64,000 nt of DNA from Chitinophaga skermanii (GCF_003259335.1 NZ_QLLL01000002.1:124001-188000), one strand, 5' to 3'. Shown: positions 9,397 to 17,715, numbered from the stretch's first letter. Notes: generated from the sequence alone by a model not told the origin. Program-made: numbers and translations.

Positions 9397-9963
9397 CTAA
9401 CGACTCAATAAAAAAATTTGAAAAAATACCATGAACAAGGAAGAAAGTTGGGATTTGAGGAACTTATGTGCCCGCGTGATGTGGTTTTCCACGGTTTTCT
9501 CAGATACCTCTAGCTTAGCGGCAATTTCCCGGTTCATGAGCCCGGCCTCGCGTTTGAGGGTAAATACTTCGCGGCATTGCTGGGGCATTTTACAAACAGC
9601 CTTTTGAATACATTCGGAAAGGTTACGGTATAGCACCGTGTTTTCGGTACCTGCTTCACATTGCATAGCACATTGGGCGTAATTCGCTTCATGGGCAGCA
9701 TGACTAAGCTTGTCGCGAAGGTATTGGAACGATTTCAATCGTACTGCACGAACGAGGTAATGTTCGATATTGCCTTCTATACGGCGGGTGGTTCTATTTT
9801 GCCACAGGGAAGTAAATACATCTTGCACCACTTCTTGGGCGGCATGTTCATCCTGTAGCACATGGAAGCTGGTACGGAGTAATTGCAGGCCATAAGATTG
9901 ATAGGCGGCAGTGAATATAGCCTCCGTGACTTCGGTTGTTATATGATCTTGTGGTGCATGCAT
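9397..9963 (-). CDS. ECF RNA polymerase sigma-70 factor
   Basis: 188 residues. Region 2 is visible around residues 20-90 (HAAQEVVQDVFTSLWQNR) and region 4 around 125-175, with the helix-turn-helix MNREIAAKLEVSEKTVENHI. The C terminus carries an unusual hydrophobic tail (MVFFQIFLLS). It heads the XusABC-like operon and probably controls it together with the adjacent short anti-sigma. A -7-like element lies upstream at 10004-10011. Confidence 0.92.
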   Translation of the reverse strand: MHAPQDHITTEVTEAIFTAAYQSYGLQLLRTSFHVLQDEHAAQEVVQDVFTSLWQNRTTRRIEGNIEHYLVRAVRLKSFQYLRDKLSHAAHEANYAQCAMQCEAGTENTVLYRNLSECIQKAVCKMPQQCREVFTLKREAGLMNREIAAKLEVSEKTVENHITRAHKFLKSQLSSLFMVFFQIFLLSR

Positions 9964-10003
9964 TCCCTTGTAGTGTGCGCAGGTTGTGGTGTTGAAAACA
10001 GGG

Positions 10004-10011
10004 CAAAAGTA
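10004..10011 (-). promoter_or_regulatory. Putative Bacteroidota -7 promoter element
   Basis: On the minus strand this reads TACTTTTG, a match to TAnnTTTG. It would start transcription about 35 bases ahead of the sigma factor ATG at 9963. No good -33 TTTG is seen. Confidence 0.4.
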
Positions 10012-10234
10012 CTAGTGGTGTAGGTTAGATGTTTGCGAAATCGGGAAAATTATATTTGTATGGTTAAATAGAAATGTACGCTAGAATGTTGGCTATAGCG
10101 GGATGTAGGCGGAAAATTGGGATGAGAATTATTTCATTTACCTATCGTTTATTAAATATGCACCGGTTGATAGAAATCATGATAAATAATTTATTTTTAC
10201 GACAAGCGATCAAACTAAAAAATCTAAACAACCT

Positions 10235-10417
10235 ATGAACAGTAAACAAGGACCATCATTTGTTTTGCTCATTGTAGCCATCATTGTTGGTGTAGCCCTT
10301 TATAAGCAATTCGATTTTGAAACAAAAACATTTGCCAAGCCGGCATTATCGGTGGTATACGGTATTACTTTACTAGTGGCCGTAACTGTTATCGTAAGGA
10401 ATTTGCGGAAGAAATAA
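10235..10417 (+). CDS. Small two-span membrane protein, unknown function
   Basis: 60 residues with hydrophobic segments at about 8-24 and 37-55 separated by a charged loop (KQFDFETKTFAKP) and a basic C terminus (RNLRKK), predicting a two-span inner-membrane protein with both ends inside. I do not recognise a named family. It is followed by its own terminator and preceded by an AT-rich leader, so it is probably transcribed alone. The clean reading frame between regulatory signals supports a real gene. Confidence 0.7.
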   Translation: MNSKQGPSFVLLIVAIIVGVALYKQFDFETKTFAKPALSVVYGITLLVAVTVIVRNLRKK

Positions 10418-10425
10418 TTCGGCAT

Positions 10426-10475
10426 ACTAACGGGTTGGGTGAAATGCCTAGCCCGTTGGTTATTTTGTGTTTTGG
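10426..10475 (+). terminator. Intrinsic terminator of the small membrane protein gene
   Basis: ACTAACGGG at 10426-10434 pairs with CCCGTTGGT at 10452-10460 (one G-T pair), followed by the T-rich run TATTTTGTGTTTT. Confidence 0.6.
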
Positions 10476-10492
10476 CTTATTAACGAAATTTT

Positions 10493-10951
10493 ATGGAAGA
10501 GAAGATTGCCTATAAGCTTTTACTGAAACAATATTGTGAACAGGTATTGCTGGATCGTATTGCTACTACTCAGCAAGCCATGAACGAAGCGCAAGCGGCG
10601 GCCAACAATGAAAGTAAAAGTTCGGCTGGTGATAAATACGAAACAGCGCGGGCGATGAGCCACATGGAAAAGGATATGCATGCAAGGCAATTGTTGGCGC
10701 ACCAGCAAGAACTACATGCCTTGCGGGCCATTAATGTACAAACGATTTACCAGCTACCTACGGCAGGGGCGTTCATTCAAACCACCACTACCCTCTTCTT
10801 CATTGGTGCTGGGCTTGGCAAACAATTGGTCAATAAAGCAACCATTATCTTTCTTTCCCCCTCATCACCTTTAGCATTACAATTAGCCAAGAAAAAAGTG
10901 GGCGATGAAATTGAGTTTAAAGGGAAAGTAGCTATCCTCGATATTTATTAA
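10493..10951 (+). CDS. GreA/GreB-like transcription elongation factor
   Basis: 152 residues. The N-terminal half is a predicted coiled coil with the SSAGDKYETARAMSHMEKDM pattern typical of the small GreA-like proteins of Bacteroidota; the C-terminal half (about 85-150) is a beta-rich FKBP-like GreA/B_C domain ending GDEIEFKGKVAILDI. Database entries of this family are often misnamed 3-oxoacyl-ACP synthase. The role is probably binding of RNA polymerase near the secondary channel. The tip acidic residues of canonical GreA are not obvious, so transcript cleavage is uncertain. Confidence 0.78.
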   Translation: MEEKIAYKLLLKQYCEQVLLDRIATTQQAMNEAQAAANNESKSSAGDKYETARAMSHMEKDMHARQLLAHQQELHALRAINVQTIYQLPTAGAFIQTTTTLFFIGAGLGKQLVNKATIIFLSPSSPLALQLAKKKVGDEIEFKGKVAILDIY

Positions 10952-11008
10952 TTTCTAATTTTAATCTTCCCACCATAGGTAGGTTGACCAAGAAATTTGT
11001 TTGTGCCT

Positions 11009-11016
11009 TACCTTTG
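11009..11016 (+). promoter_or_regulatory. Putative -7 promoter element
   Basis: TACCTTTG matches TAnnTTTG exactly, 22 bases ahead of the ATG at 11038; a TTG at 10984-10986 is a possible -33 element. Confidence 0.5.
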
Positions 11017-11037
11017 CGGCGGTTATAAACAAAATAC

Positions 11038-12096
11038 ATGAGTCAATTTTCGCATATAAACCTGCCGCTAAAGCATAAGCTCACCTTTACTGCTAACCCA
11101 GTAAACGTAGTACCATTGCCGAATAGCGAGATTTTAATGAACTTTGCCAGCCAGCCACTGATTACCAAATTAAGCGCTCAACTCGAGATCGTTTGGGAGA
11201 AAATCATGCAAGGGCACAATGTAAAGTATGTAAGCAGTAAACTATCTGCCTCTTCTGATGGTCGCCTTATTGCCATTGCCGGGATGACAGATTTGCGCAT
11301 TCTTGATGCGGAAGGCACCCAAGTGCTTCACACCGTAGAACATCCATCGTGGAACTGGTTTTTAGGCGCAGCTTGCTATTTTTCTACCGACAACCAAACC
11401 ATTTGGTACGTGATCCCAGGTGAGGAAGAAGCTACCGACAAGTTACAGGTAATGGACGCTACTACTTTCGAGGTGATTGCCAGCTACCCGCTGTTGGATA
11501 GTCAACAATATACTTATACTTTCCACGCTACACCTAGTAACGATGTAATTTTCCTCGAAGCAGCTGCGGGACAGGAAGAAACCGTGTTAATGCAATTGGC
11601 GCTTCAAAACGGCCGTATTTCCTTCGTTGAATTAACGCAATGTGCCGATATGATCTTTGGTAACTTTGCACCATCGGGGAAAGAATTCGTGATGGCACCA
11701 CATTATGATGGACCGCTAAAGGTTTACTCCTTCCCGGAAATTGTTGAAATAGCCAGCCAAGAGCAAGATGCTATTTTCGATGGTAGTAAAGATTTCCCTG
11801 CTTCGGAACCCGATAATATCAACTATACAGTTTACTTTATTGATAACGCGCATATCCTGGTTGTATCACAATTCGGTAGATTACTTTTGTTAAACAGGGC
11901 CGATTTACTTTGTAAGGCGGAAGTAATGCCAGCAGGTATCGAGTTTACAGCTTACAACATGGATGGCAATCCAACGAGCAACCCAGATTATATTTACGAT
12001 TATAGCAGCAATATCATCAACGTTATTCTTATACACCACCAGTTATTATTAACAACCGGTGATGGTGAATTAAGAAGTTATGATTTGCCGGTTTGA
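11038..12096 (+). CDS. Beta-propeller-like protein of unknown function
   Basis: 352 residues, no signal peptide or membrane span, so probably cytoplasmic. It has repeated strand-rich units (for example SADGRLIAIAG-like SSDGRLIAIAGMTDLRIL near 78-95, and FNLD-type turns later) consistent with a seven-bladed WD40/YVTN-like propeller, but no canonical WD dipeptides. Its own promoter and a strong terminator flank it, so it is a single-gene unit. No specific function can be assigned; propellers of this type often act as interaction scaffolds. Confidence 0.7.
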   Translation: MSQFSHINLPLKHKLTFTANPVNVVPLPNSEILMNFASQPLITKLSAQLEIVWEKIMQGHNVKYVSSKLSASSDGRLIAIAGMTDLRILDAEGTQVLHTVEHPSWNWFLGAACYFSTDNQTIWYVIPGEEEATDKLQVMDATTFEVIASYPLLDSQQYTYTFHATPSNDVIFLEAAAGQEETVLMQLALQNGRISFVELTQCADMIFGNFAPSGKEFVMAPHYDGPLKVYSFPEIVEIASQEQDAIFDGSKDFPASEPDNINYTVYFIDNAHILVVSQFGRLLLLNRADLLCKAEVMPAGIEFTAYNMDGNPTSNPDYIYDYSSNIINVILIHHQLLLTTGDGELRSYDLPV

Positions 12097-12110
12097 TAAA
12101 CTTTTATTGA

Positions 12111-12140
12111 GGTGCCTCCAGGTTTGGGGGCACTTTTTTT
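12111..12140 (+). terminator. Intrinsic terminator
   Basis: GTGCCTCC (12112-12119) pairs with GGGGGCAC (12126-12133), with an AGGTTT loop, followed directly by TTTTTTT. It ends the propeller gene. Confidence 0.9.
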
Positions 12141-12315
12141 CACCTCTCCCTTTTCCTACTCCAATATCCCTAACCCTGGACTTTACAACCAAGTAATTTG
12201 GACTTTATGGCCAACCTATCCCATTCCAAAATGCGGAACTTTGTGATCGAAATAACACAACAACCTACGTAGCAAATACTGTTATATGTAGGTAACCACT
12301 TTTTAAACGGATCGT

Positions 12316-13140
12316 ATGGAAGAGCATCACAAACAACTTAAGGAAGCACTTACAGCGCCACAAATTCTATTCAATGCGTATACAAACGCGCAAATGGAAG
12401 GCGAGGCATTTGTAACAGACCATATATTCAGTTATATCATAGCGGGTAAGCAGGATATTTGGGTAGCTGGTAATAAGTATGCATTCGGGGAAGGCGATTA
12501 CCGTTTCTTTACAAGAAACCAGTTGGCGAGGTATGTAAAAACCCCGGTAAGCGGCATTTTCCAGTCTATAGCCGTGCATATCGACCAGTTTACGTTACAA
12601 GACATGAGCGAGCAATATGGGCTACATAAAACACATCCTAGTAATCCAGGTGCCCCGGTGTTGCTTCAGCCCGGGAACCTCTTACAAGGCTATGTCGATT
12701 CATTACGGCCGTACTTGCATTTGCAACAACCCGATCCGCAGATAATAGCCCTGAAAACACGGGAGCTTGTATTGTTATTAATCAAAAACGAGCCGAGGTT
12801 GAAGGATATTCTCTTCGATTTTAGTGAACCGGGTAAGTTAGATTTACAGGCATTCATGAATAACCATTTCCGTTATAACGTGCCGTTGGAGCGCTTTGCA
12901 TATCTAACAGGGCGTAGCTTATCGGGGTTTAAGCGCGATTTCGAAAAGTTATACCATACATCACCCGGTAAGTGGTTATTGGAAAAAAGATTACAAGCTG
13001 CTAAGTTCCTCTTAGAAGAGAAAAACGAAAAGCCGTCTAATATATACCTCGATCTTGGGTTTGAAGATCTCTCCCATTTCTCCCATGCTTATAAAAAAGC
13101 ATACGGCCATGCGCCGAATAGGCATCTAAACAAGTCATAA
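12316..13140 (+). CDS. AraC family transcriptional regulator
   Basis: 274 residues. The N-terminal ~170 residues form a cupin-like sensing domain (DHIFSYIIAGKQDIWVAG near 35-52). The C-terminal ~95 residues form the double helix-turn-helix AraC domain, with ERFAYLTGRSLSGFKRDFEK and DLGFEDLSHFSHAYKKAYG near the end. It begins 11 bases ahead of a short-chain dehydrogenase gene on the same strand and probably controls that gene or a nearby divergent target. The ligand is unknown. Confidence 0.92.
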   Translation: MEEHHKQLKEALTAPQILFNAYTNAQMEGEAFVTDHIFSYIIAGKQDIWVAGNKYAFGEGDYRFFTRNQLARYVKTPVSGIFQSIAVHIDQFTLQDMSEQYGLHKTHPSNPGAPVLLQPGNLLQGYVDSLRPYLHLQQPDPQIIALKTRELVLLLIKNEPRLKDILFDFSEPGKLDLQAFMNNHFRYNVPLERFAYLTGRSLSGFKRDFEKLYHTSPGKWLLEKRLQAAKFLLEEKNEKPSNIYLDLGFEDLSHFSHAYKKAYGHAPNRHLNKS

Positions 13141-13151
13141 AAATTAACATA

Positions 13152-13949
13152 ATGGATACACAATTAAAGGGCAAAAGAGCCCTGGTAACCGGGTCTAGTT
13201 CCGGTTTAGGCGAAGCTATTGCCAAGATGTTAGCACGTGAAGGGGCTACTGTTATTATTCATGGTCGTAACCGTGAACGTGCCGAACAGGTCGCCGGCAG
13301 CATAATCCAATCCGGCGGGTTAGCCGAGGTAGCAATAGGCGATTTATCTACGAATGAAGGTGCAGATGCTGTGGCGGCCGCTGCATTACAATCCGGGCCA
13401 ATTGATATCCTGGTGAACAATGCGGGTGCTACTTCCCATCAATCGTGGGGGGAAGCCAGTGCTGAAGATTGGTTAGATATCTACAATACCAACGTAGTAG
13501 CCTACGTAAGAATGATACAACGTATTGTGCCACAAATGAAGCTACAAGGATGGGGCCGCGTGATTCATATTGGCGGCGGGCTTGCGATTCAGCCTATTAA
13601 GGAGCAACCCCATTATAACGCTACTTTGGCGGCACGGCATAATATGTCGGTATCGTTGGCTAGGCAATTGAAAGAAACGGGGATTACATCAAACGTAGTA
13701 TCGCCCGGCGCGATTATGAATCCCATGGTGGAAGAATGGTTGCAACAAGCTGCACCGAAGTTTGGTTGGGGTACTGATTTGGAAGAAATTAAGTATAAAG
13801 CTGTGCAGGATTTAATTCCTAATGATACCGGGAGATTTGGAGAACCGGAAGAGATTGCCGGTGCTGTTACGTATTTGTGCAGTAGGTATGCGGATTATAT
13901 TAGCGGGGCTGTATTGAGAGTGGATGGTGGTACGATTCGGTGTTTGTAG
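13152..13949 (+). CDS. SDR-family oxidoreductase, catalytic residues altered
   Basis: 265 residues with an SDR Rossmann fold: TGSSSGLG (near 14-21) for the dinucleotide, NNAG (near 92), and a VSPGAI segment. The expected catalytic Tyr is in PHYNATLAARHN, but the Lys four residues later is Leu (codon TTG), and the Ser 13 residues before the Tyr is Gly. Two of the three catalytic residues are therefore missing. It follows an AraC gene by 11 bases and ends in a terminator. It may be a non-catalytic or NAD(P)-sensing SDR, or may use other residues. Confidence 0.88.
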   Translation: MDTQLKGKRALVTGSSSGLGEAIAKMLAREGATVIIHGRNRERAEQVAGSIIQSGGLAEVAIGDLSTNEGADAVAAAALQSGPIDILVNNAGATSHQSWGEASAEDWLDIYNTNVVAYVRMIQRIVPQMKLQGWGRVIHIGGGLAIQPIKEQPHYNATLAARHNMSVSLARQLKETGITSNVVSPGAIMNPMVEEWLQQAAPKFGWGTDLEEIKYKAVQDLIPNDTGRFGEPEEIAGAVTYLCSRYADYISGAVLRVDGGTIRCL

Positions 13950-13965
13950 GGATGTTTGGTTGAAC

Positions 13966-14005
13966 GCTAAAGGATGGCAATATGTTGTCCTTTAGCTGTT
14001 TAATT
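13966..14005 (+). terminator. Putative terminator after the AraC-SDR operon
   Basis: GCTAAAGGA (13966-13974) pairs with TCCTTTAGC (13988-13996), followed by TGTTTAATTT, a weak U tract. Confidence 0.6.
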
Positions 14006-14168
14006 TGTACTTATTTTGATTCAAGTATGCCTCCCACCTGCTTGTAAAAGACTATCCATCTTATCATACCCAAGTGACCCAAAAATACCTTCGAAAGAAT
14101 ATCAATTAGAAAAGGATCATAAGATATCGAGATGATTACATAAGCCCACTGGTATATCATCCTATTCT

Positions 14169-14384
14169 TCATAAATATTTCTTTAATTCATCCGGGGTAA
14201 CCCTTAGTTCGTCAGCAACATCAAAAATTGTTAAGGGGGTGAAATCATTGATCCCTAGTTTCTTTTTGATACGCGCAATTAGGTTGCGGGTGGCACGTTC
14301 TTTAAATCCTGTGATGGCCATTAAGTCTTTGGCAGTAAGAAATATTCTGCTATTTTTCGTTGATAGTGGGTTACTTTTTTCCAT
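14169..14384 (-). CDS. Small helix-turn-helix DNA-binding protein
   Basis: 71 residues from the ATG at 14384; a longer frame to 14423 would use TTG and adds non-family residues. FLTAKDLMAITGFKERATR looks like the first HTH helices, followed by LIARIKKKLGI and a second helical block (FDVADELRVTPDELKKYL). Proteins of this size and form are common on Bacteroidota mobile elements near mobilisation genes and may act as excisionase-like or copy-control factors. It is the outermost gene on this side of the mobile island. Function is inferred. Confidence 0.55.
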   Translation of the reverse strand: MEKSNPLSTKNSRIFLTAKDLMAITGFKERATRNLIARIKKKLGINDFTPLTIFDVADELRVTPDELKKYL

Positions 14385-14589
14385 ATCCAAAAATTTGATA
14401 TTGATATCTTTTGGGGATTTCAATATGACTAGTTAATACATTTGGTAAGTGTTTCAACTGTTGAGATATTGATGCCATATTAAATGCCATTTCAATTGAC
14501 AGTTCGCTATCGTTCAGCTGCATGAAGGGTCTAATAATAAATACCGGGTTATGACAACAAACTACCTTATAGCACACCACAGCATGTAA

Positions 14590-14940
14590 ATACTAGTCCT
14601 TTTCTGTGTTTCAATACAAAGCAAGCAATTGGAAATGGCGGTACCTGTTAGTACAATTTCAAATCTTTCAGCAGGTGAGTTCGTCGGCATTTGTGCCGAC
14701 ACACCGCAACAGCCGATAGAACTAAAACGATTCCACGCCCGCGTTTTAGTTCATGATCTAGCCCTTAAAGTTGAGAAAGAATCCTACCTGCCTATACCAG
14801 TAGTAAAGGCGGTGACCAGGGAAGACATAATGGACAACTACGAGATTATAAAGCAGGACGTACAGGATATTGTGGACGCAGTATTACAGTCCGTTTTAAA
14901 TAACCCATCAAAGGAAGGGCTAATAGTAAAAAAAAACTAA
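14590..14940 (+). pseudogene. C-terminal remnant of MobC/TraG-type coupling protein
   Basis: The frame opens after a stop at 14587-14589. Residues upstream of the first ATG (14629), IQSKQLE, already look like the family, which argues that the ATG is not the true start. The peptide (AGEFVGICAD, ELKRFHARV, IPVVKAVT, NYEIIKQDVQDIV) resembles from memory the C-terminal tail of the conjugative coupling ATPases (MobC/TraG type) of Bacteroidota. The ATPase domain with its Walker motifs is wholly missing. I infer a deletion scar from a formerly mobilisable element. An independent small protein from 14629 cannot be excluded. Confidence 0.5.
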
Positions 14941-14970
14941 TTAGCCACAGTTGACCGAAATTGCGGTGCG

Positions 14971-15002
14971 CTTTCGACCGGTCATAAACTACCGGTCGAA
15001 AG
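14971..15002. repeat. Perfect 12-bp inverted repeat between convergent genes
   Basis: CTTTCGACCGGT (14971-14982) and ACCGGTCGAAAG (14991-15002) pair perfectly around an 8-base spacer. It lies between the coupling-protein remnant (+) and the SEC-C gene (-). No U tract follows on either strand, so it is either a weak bidirectional terminator or a protein-binding palindrome. Confidence 0.7.
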
Positions 15003-15017
15003 GGCCACCTGAGTATG

Positions 15018-16253
15018 TTATTGCTGCTTGTGATGACACTCCGCGAATTTTTTGCCGCTACCACAAGGGCAAGGGTCATTCAGCGTGATAAAATACTTTT
15101 TCACAACGAAGTCTGGATTATCAATAGCATCCTGCATTCCAGGTGTATTACTGGCTGCGATAAACTCGTCGATCTTCTTTTTCTGTTCCTCAATTTCTTG
15201 GTCAGAAATCTTTCTTTCAAATTTCGGCGGCCATGCTAAATACTTGTTCCATAACTTGTAAATTATGAAATCCGGAACGCGTGGCGGTTCCTTCAATGTT
15301 CGATCAATATCTTTCCTTTCAGATAATGTTGATCTATAGCCAATAGCTTCCTGTAACCCCTTTTTCAATTGGTCGCCAGAAATGAAAGTATGCCTTTCAC
15401 CAACCAGTAATTCAATTACAGACTTATGGAACTTGTCATTCGAGGAAAAAATTAAACAAAATGGCAGATAGTACAAATATTGTAGATCAACATGATTTGT
15501 TGGTCGAGTTCCGATAAGATGGTTTTTTAATCCTATGTAAAAGAACAGCTTCACTAAGCAACAGTAAAAAGCATAAGGAGCGAAACTACTAAATTTCTTC
15601 TCCGGTTGTTGTTCCCACCTTGCAAAAATGACCGCGGCGGATTCCGCACTGATGCCAAACTCTGCAATACAAAACTTCAAAATACCTGTTTGGTTCTGCG
15701 GGTCAGCCATGATTTGATCTACATAATTCTTTACCTCTTGGAGCGATTTTAGTGGTGGGCTTCCTGCATCACCTTTCTTTAGCTGCTGTTGTAAATTTTC
15801 CAAAATATCCTTTTGAGTAGTAACCTCTCTCCACAGTTTAGCGACTAGCTCATCTGTAGTTGAAAACTCTCCAGTCCTCCATTTACCTAATGCTTTCTCC
15901 TCCGCCGAATCTTCAATATGAAATCCTCTTAGCCCAGTTGTACTTTCTTTCGTTGTAATTTCTCCAACTATCGGACGGTTATCAATGTTCACCATATCTC
16001 CCAATAAATCCATTTCTATCAACTTGGAATAATGAATATTAACGGCAGAATTGTGTGGTAGCAGTTTTCTAGCCAGCTTCACAACAGATTCTTTTGAAGA
16101 TTTGCCCTCACTTTCGTCTTTCTTCAAATCACCCAAAACTTCCATCACAAGGACAGGTGTAATATTTGGTAGAAAATAGTTATGCAACATATTAATCTCC
16201 TCCGGATTGAGCATCTGGAAAGAGGATTTATCTAAAATAATTGATATTGACAT
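15018..16253 (-). CDS. PIN-like nuclease candidate with SEC-C zinc motif
   Basis: 411 residues. The C terminus is a clear SEC-C motif (DPCPCGSGKKFAECHH, about 393-408). The rest has PIN-like features: a first strand ending in Asp8 (ISIILDKSSF), Glu38 in VLVMEVLGDL, Asp256 in HVDLQYLYYLPFC and Asp273 in FSSND, an acidic set expected of PIN-family RNases. A helical insertion (~45-240) separates the two halves. It starts 28 bases after the upstream trypsin-like protease gene, so both form one transcript. I infer an effector nuclease controlled by or cleaved by the protease; the PIN call is from motif reading only. Confidence 0.65.
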   Translation of the reverse strand: MSISIILDKSSFQMLNPEEINMLHNYFLPNITPVLVMEVLGDLKKDESEGKSSKESVVKLARKLLPHNSAVNIHYSKLIEMDLLGDMVNIDNRPIVGEITTKESTTGLRGFHIEDSAEEKALGKWRTGEFSTTDELVAKLWREVTTQKDILENLQQQLKKGDAGSPPLKSLQEVKNYVDQIMADPQNQTGILKFCIAEFGISAESAAVIFARWEQQPEKKFSSFAPYAFYCCLVKLFFYIGLKNHLIGTRPTNHVDLQYLYYLPFCLIFSSNDKFHKSVIELLVGERHTFISGDQLKKGLQEAIGYRSTLSERKDIDRTLKEPPRVPDFIIYKLWNKYLAWPPKFERKISDQEIEEQKKKIDEFIAASNTPGMQDAIDNPDFVVKKYFITLNDPCPCGSGKKFAECHHKQQ

Positions 16254-16280
16254 AATACTCTTTTAAGCCATTTCTATCGA

Positions 16281-17132
16281 TTATATATTTTCCATATCGG
16301 TATCGCTCGCTTCTTTTGGAATGATAGGTTGCGGAGCTATAGGAATCTCATTACTTAACATGCCCGTATCAATAGCTAGATCAAGAAGTTTTATGCACTC
16401 GATGAATGAAAATCCATAAATCACTTTACTTGGGACTAAAACTTTACTGACTAATCCGACAAGAAAGCCGTCACTATCTACTATTGGCGCTCCGCTGCAT
16501 CCTTTGTAGTCATATTTATCAGTGATAACCTGTGGCGAAACGAATAATTGAAAGCTCTTATTGGTTCCGTGGAACTTTATACTATGCTTAAATGTATTTT
16601 CCATTTTAAGCTGCATTCCAGAATAATCTGGTCTAATTCGACCAAAGAAGCAATATGTTTTTTCAGGTGAAGGTTCAACGATATTGCGACTATCAAGAAT
16701 CATCTTGTGACCTTGCGAAATTTTAAATGCTTTAAAATCCAATTCTTCTTGTCGAAGTTCAAAATTCTCCTTAATCTCAGCAAAGGTAATATCCATCTTT
16801 TCCCCAGCTTTGAAAAGATCATCAAGTTCCTTTATTTCTTTAGCATTGGAAACTTTGTACAAATCAAAATAACAAAGACCACCCATAGGTTTCAACATAA
16901 ACCCAGGCTTGCCTTCTTCTTCGGAAGGAATACCTGTTTCTAGGTAAGTTCCTAAGGTATCATCCTCGGTGACATGGCGTACTGAAACGAGGAAATACCT
17001 ATCACGATGAAAAAGGATGCAACCGCTGCCAAAGCCTATCGGTTTCATATCAGTTTTAGCCGCTAAAAAAATTTGAATTGATGATCTAACTGCTACTTCA
17101 GGAACGGTAAGGTTTTTTTGCTCGCCTTTCAT
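16281..17132 (-). CDS. Trypsin-like serine protease domain protein
   Basis: 283 residues from the ATG at 17132; an upstream ATG at 17231 would add 33 residues that look unlike a domain, so the start is uncertain. GFGSGCILFHRDRYFLVSVRHV contains the catalytic His region (VSVRHV for TAAHV), and YKGCSGAPIVDSDGFLVGLVS contains the GxSG nucleophile Ser and the following strands, as in trypsin/HtrA folds. No PDZ, signal peptide or membrane span is seen, so it is probably cytoplasmic. It is upstream of the PIN/SEC-C gene and on a mobile island, the setting of many defence proteases that activate an effector. Confidence 0.78.
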   Translation of the reverse strand: MKGEQKNLTVPEVAVRSSIQIFLAAKTDMKPIGFGSGCILFHRDRYFLVSVRHVTEDDTLGTYLETGIPSEEEGKPGFMLKPMGGLCYFDLYKVSNAKEIKELDDLFKAGEKMDITFAEIKENFELRQEELDFKAFKISQGHKMILDSRNIVEPSPEKTYCFFGRIRPDYSGMQLKMENTFKHSIKFHGTNKSFQLFVSPQVITDKYDYKGCSGAPIVDSDGFLVGLVSKVLVPSKVIYGFSFIECIKLLDLAIDTGMLSNEIPIAPQPIIPKEASDTDMENI

Positions 17133-17253
17133 AACTATTTCAATATAATTTAAATAAAATTCATTTCTAATACTCGGAATCGGAAACACTTCATAATATA
17201 CGATATTTTTAAATATCTCAAGCAACATCATAGGCGTTACTATTCTCGATGCT

Positions 17254-17286
17254 GGTAAAAGTCAATCTTGTTACGGTAAAAGTCAA
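17254..17286. repeat. Two 12-bp direct repeats 21 bp apart
   Basis: GGTAAAAGTCAA occurs at 17254-17265 and 17275-17286, start to start 21 bases, about two helical turns. The repeats lie between divergent genes (protease on -, unknown protein on +), a plausible place for a regulator to bind on one face of the helix. Confidence 0.65.
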
Positions 17287-17346
17287 CTGGCTATTCCCTT
17301 TTAAATTCCATACTTCACGTATTTTTCTAGTACAGATTGCAAAACG

Positions 17347-17715
17347 ATGGTAGTTCTCCCTCAATTAGTCCGCAGTAGGAAATTTACGAGCCTATCACTT
17401 ATACAGCTTAGGCAACGATTGAAATTTATAGAAACCCACTTGTATGATCTTGGTAAACGTATTTCTGCGTTCAACGTCATACAAAAGAAAACCTTTGTCC
17501 AAAAAATACAACGGGAGCTACTAATCTTCCAAATTGGGTATTACTTCGCCCTTTACGAACATCTGTATAATATTCTGATGGAGAAAGAAAAAAAAGACTT
17601 CATCGCCCAAAACCCGCGAATGAAAATACTATTTGACGAGAGGATAGTAAAAGATATACAGGACATTATCAGATTGCGCGAAAAAGCAAAGAAAAATCCT
17701 CCTAAGCCGCTGTAA
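17347..17715 (+). CDS. Unknown 122-residue mobile-island protein
   Basis: Mostly predicted alpha-helical and basic, without signal peptide or membrane span. I do not recognise a family. It is divergent from the protease-nuclease pair across a 115-base (or 215-base, if the protease starts at 17132) gap that holds the GGTAAAAGTCAA repeats, and lies ahead of the recombinase. It could be a regulator of the module or an element accessory protein. Confidence 0.5.
   Translation: MVVLPQLVRSRKFTSLSLIQLRQRLKFIETHLYDLGKRISAFNVIQKKTFVQKIQRELLIFQIGYYFALYEHLYNILMEKEKKDFIAQNPRMKILFDERIVKDIQDIIRLREKAKKNPPKPL

Noticed and set aside
13950..14168. Second copy of the tRNA-Lys 3' end as the left attachment site
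   Set aside because: I read this stretch and found no copy of the tRNA end, so the left border is unknown.
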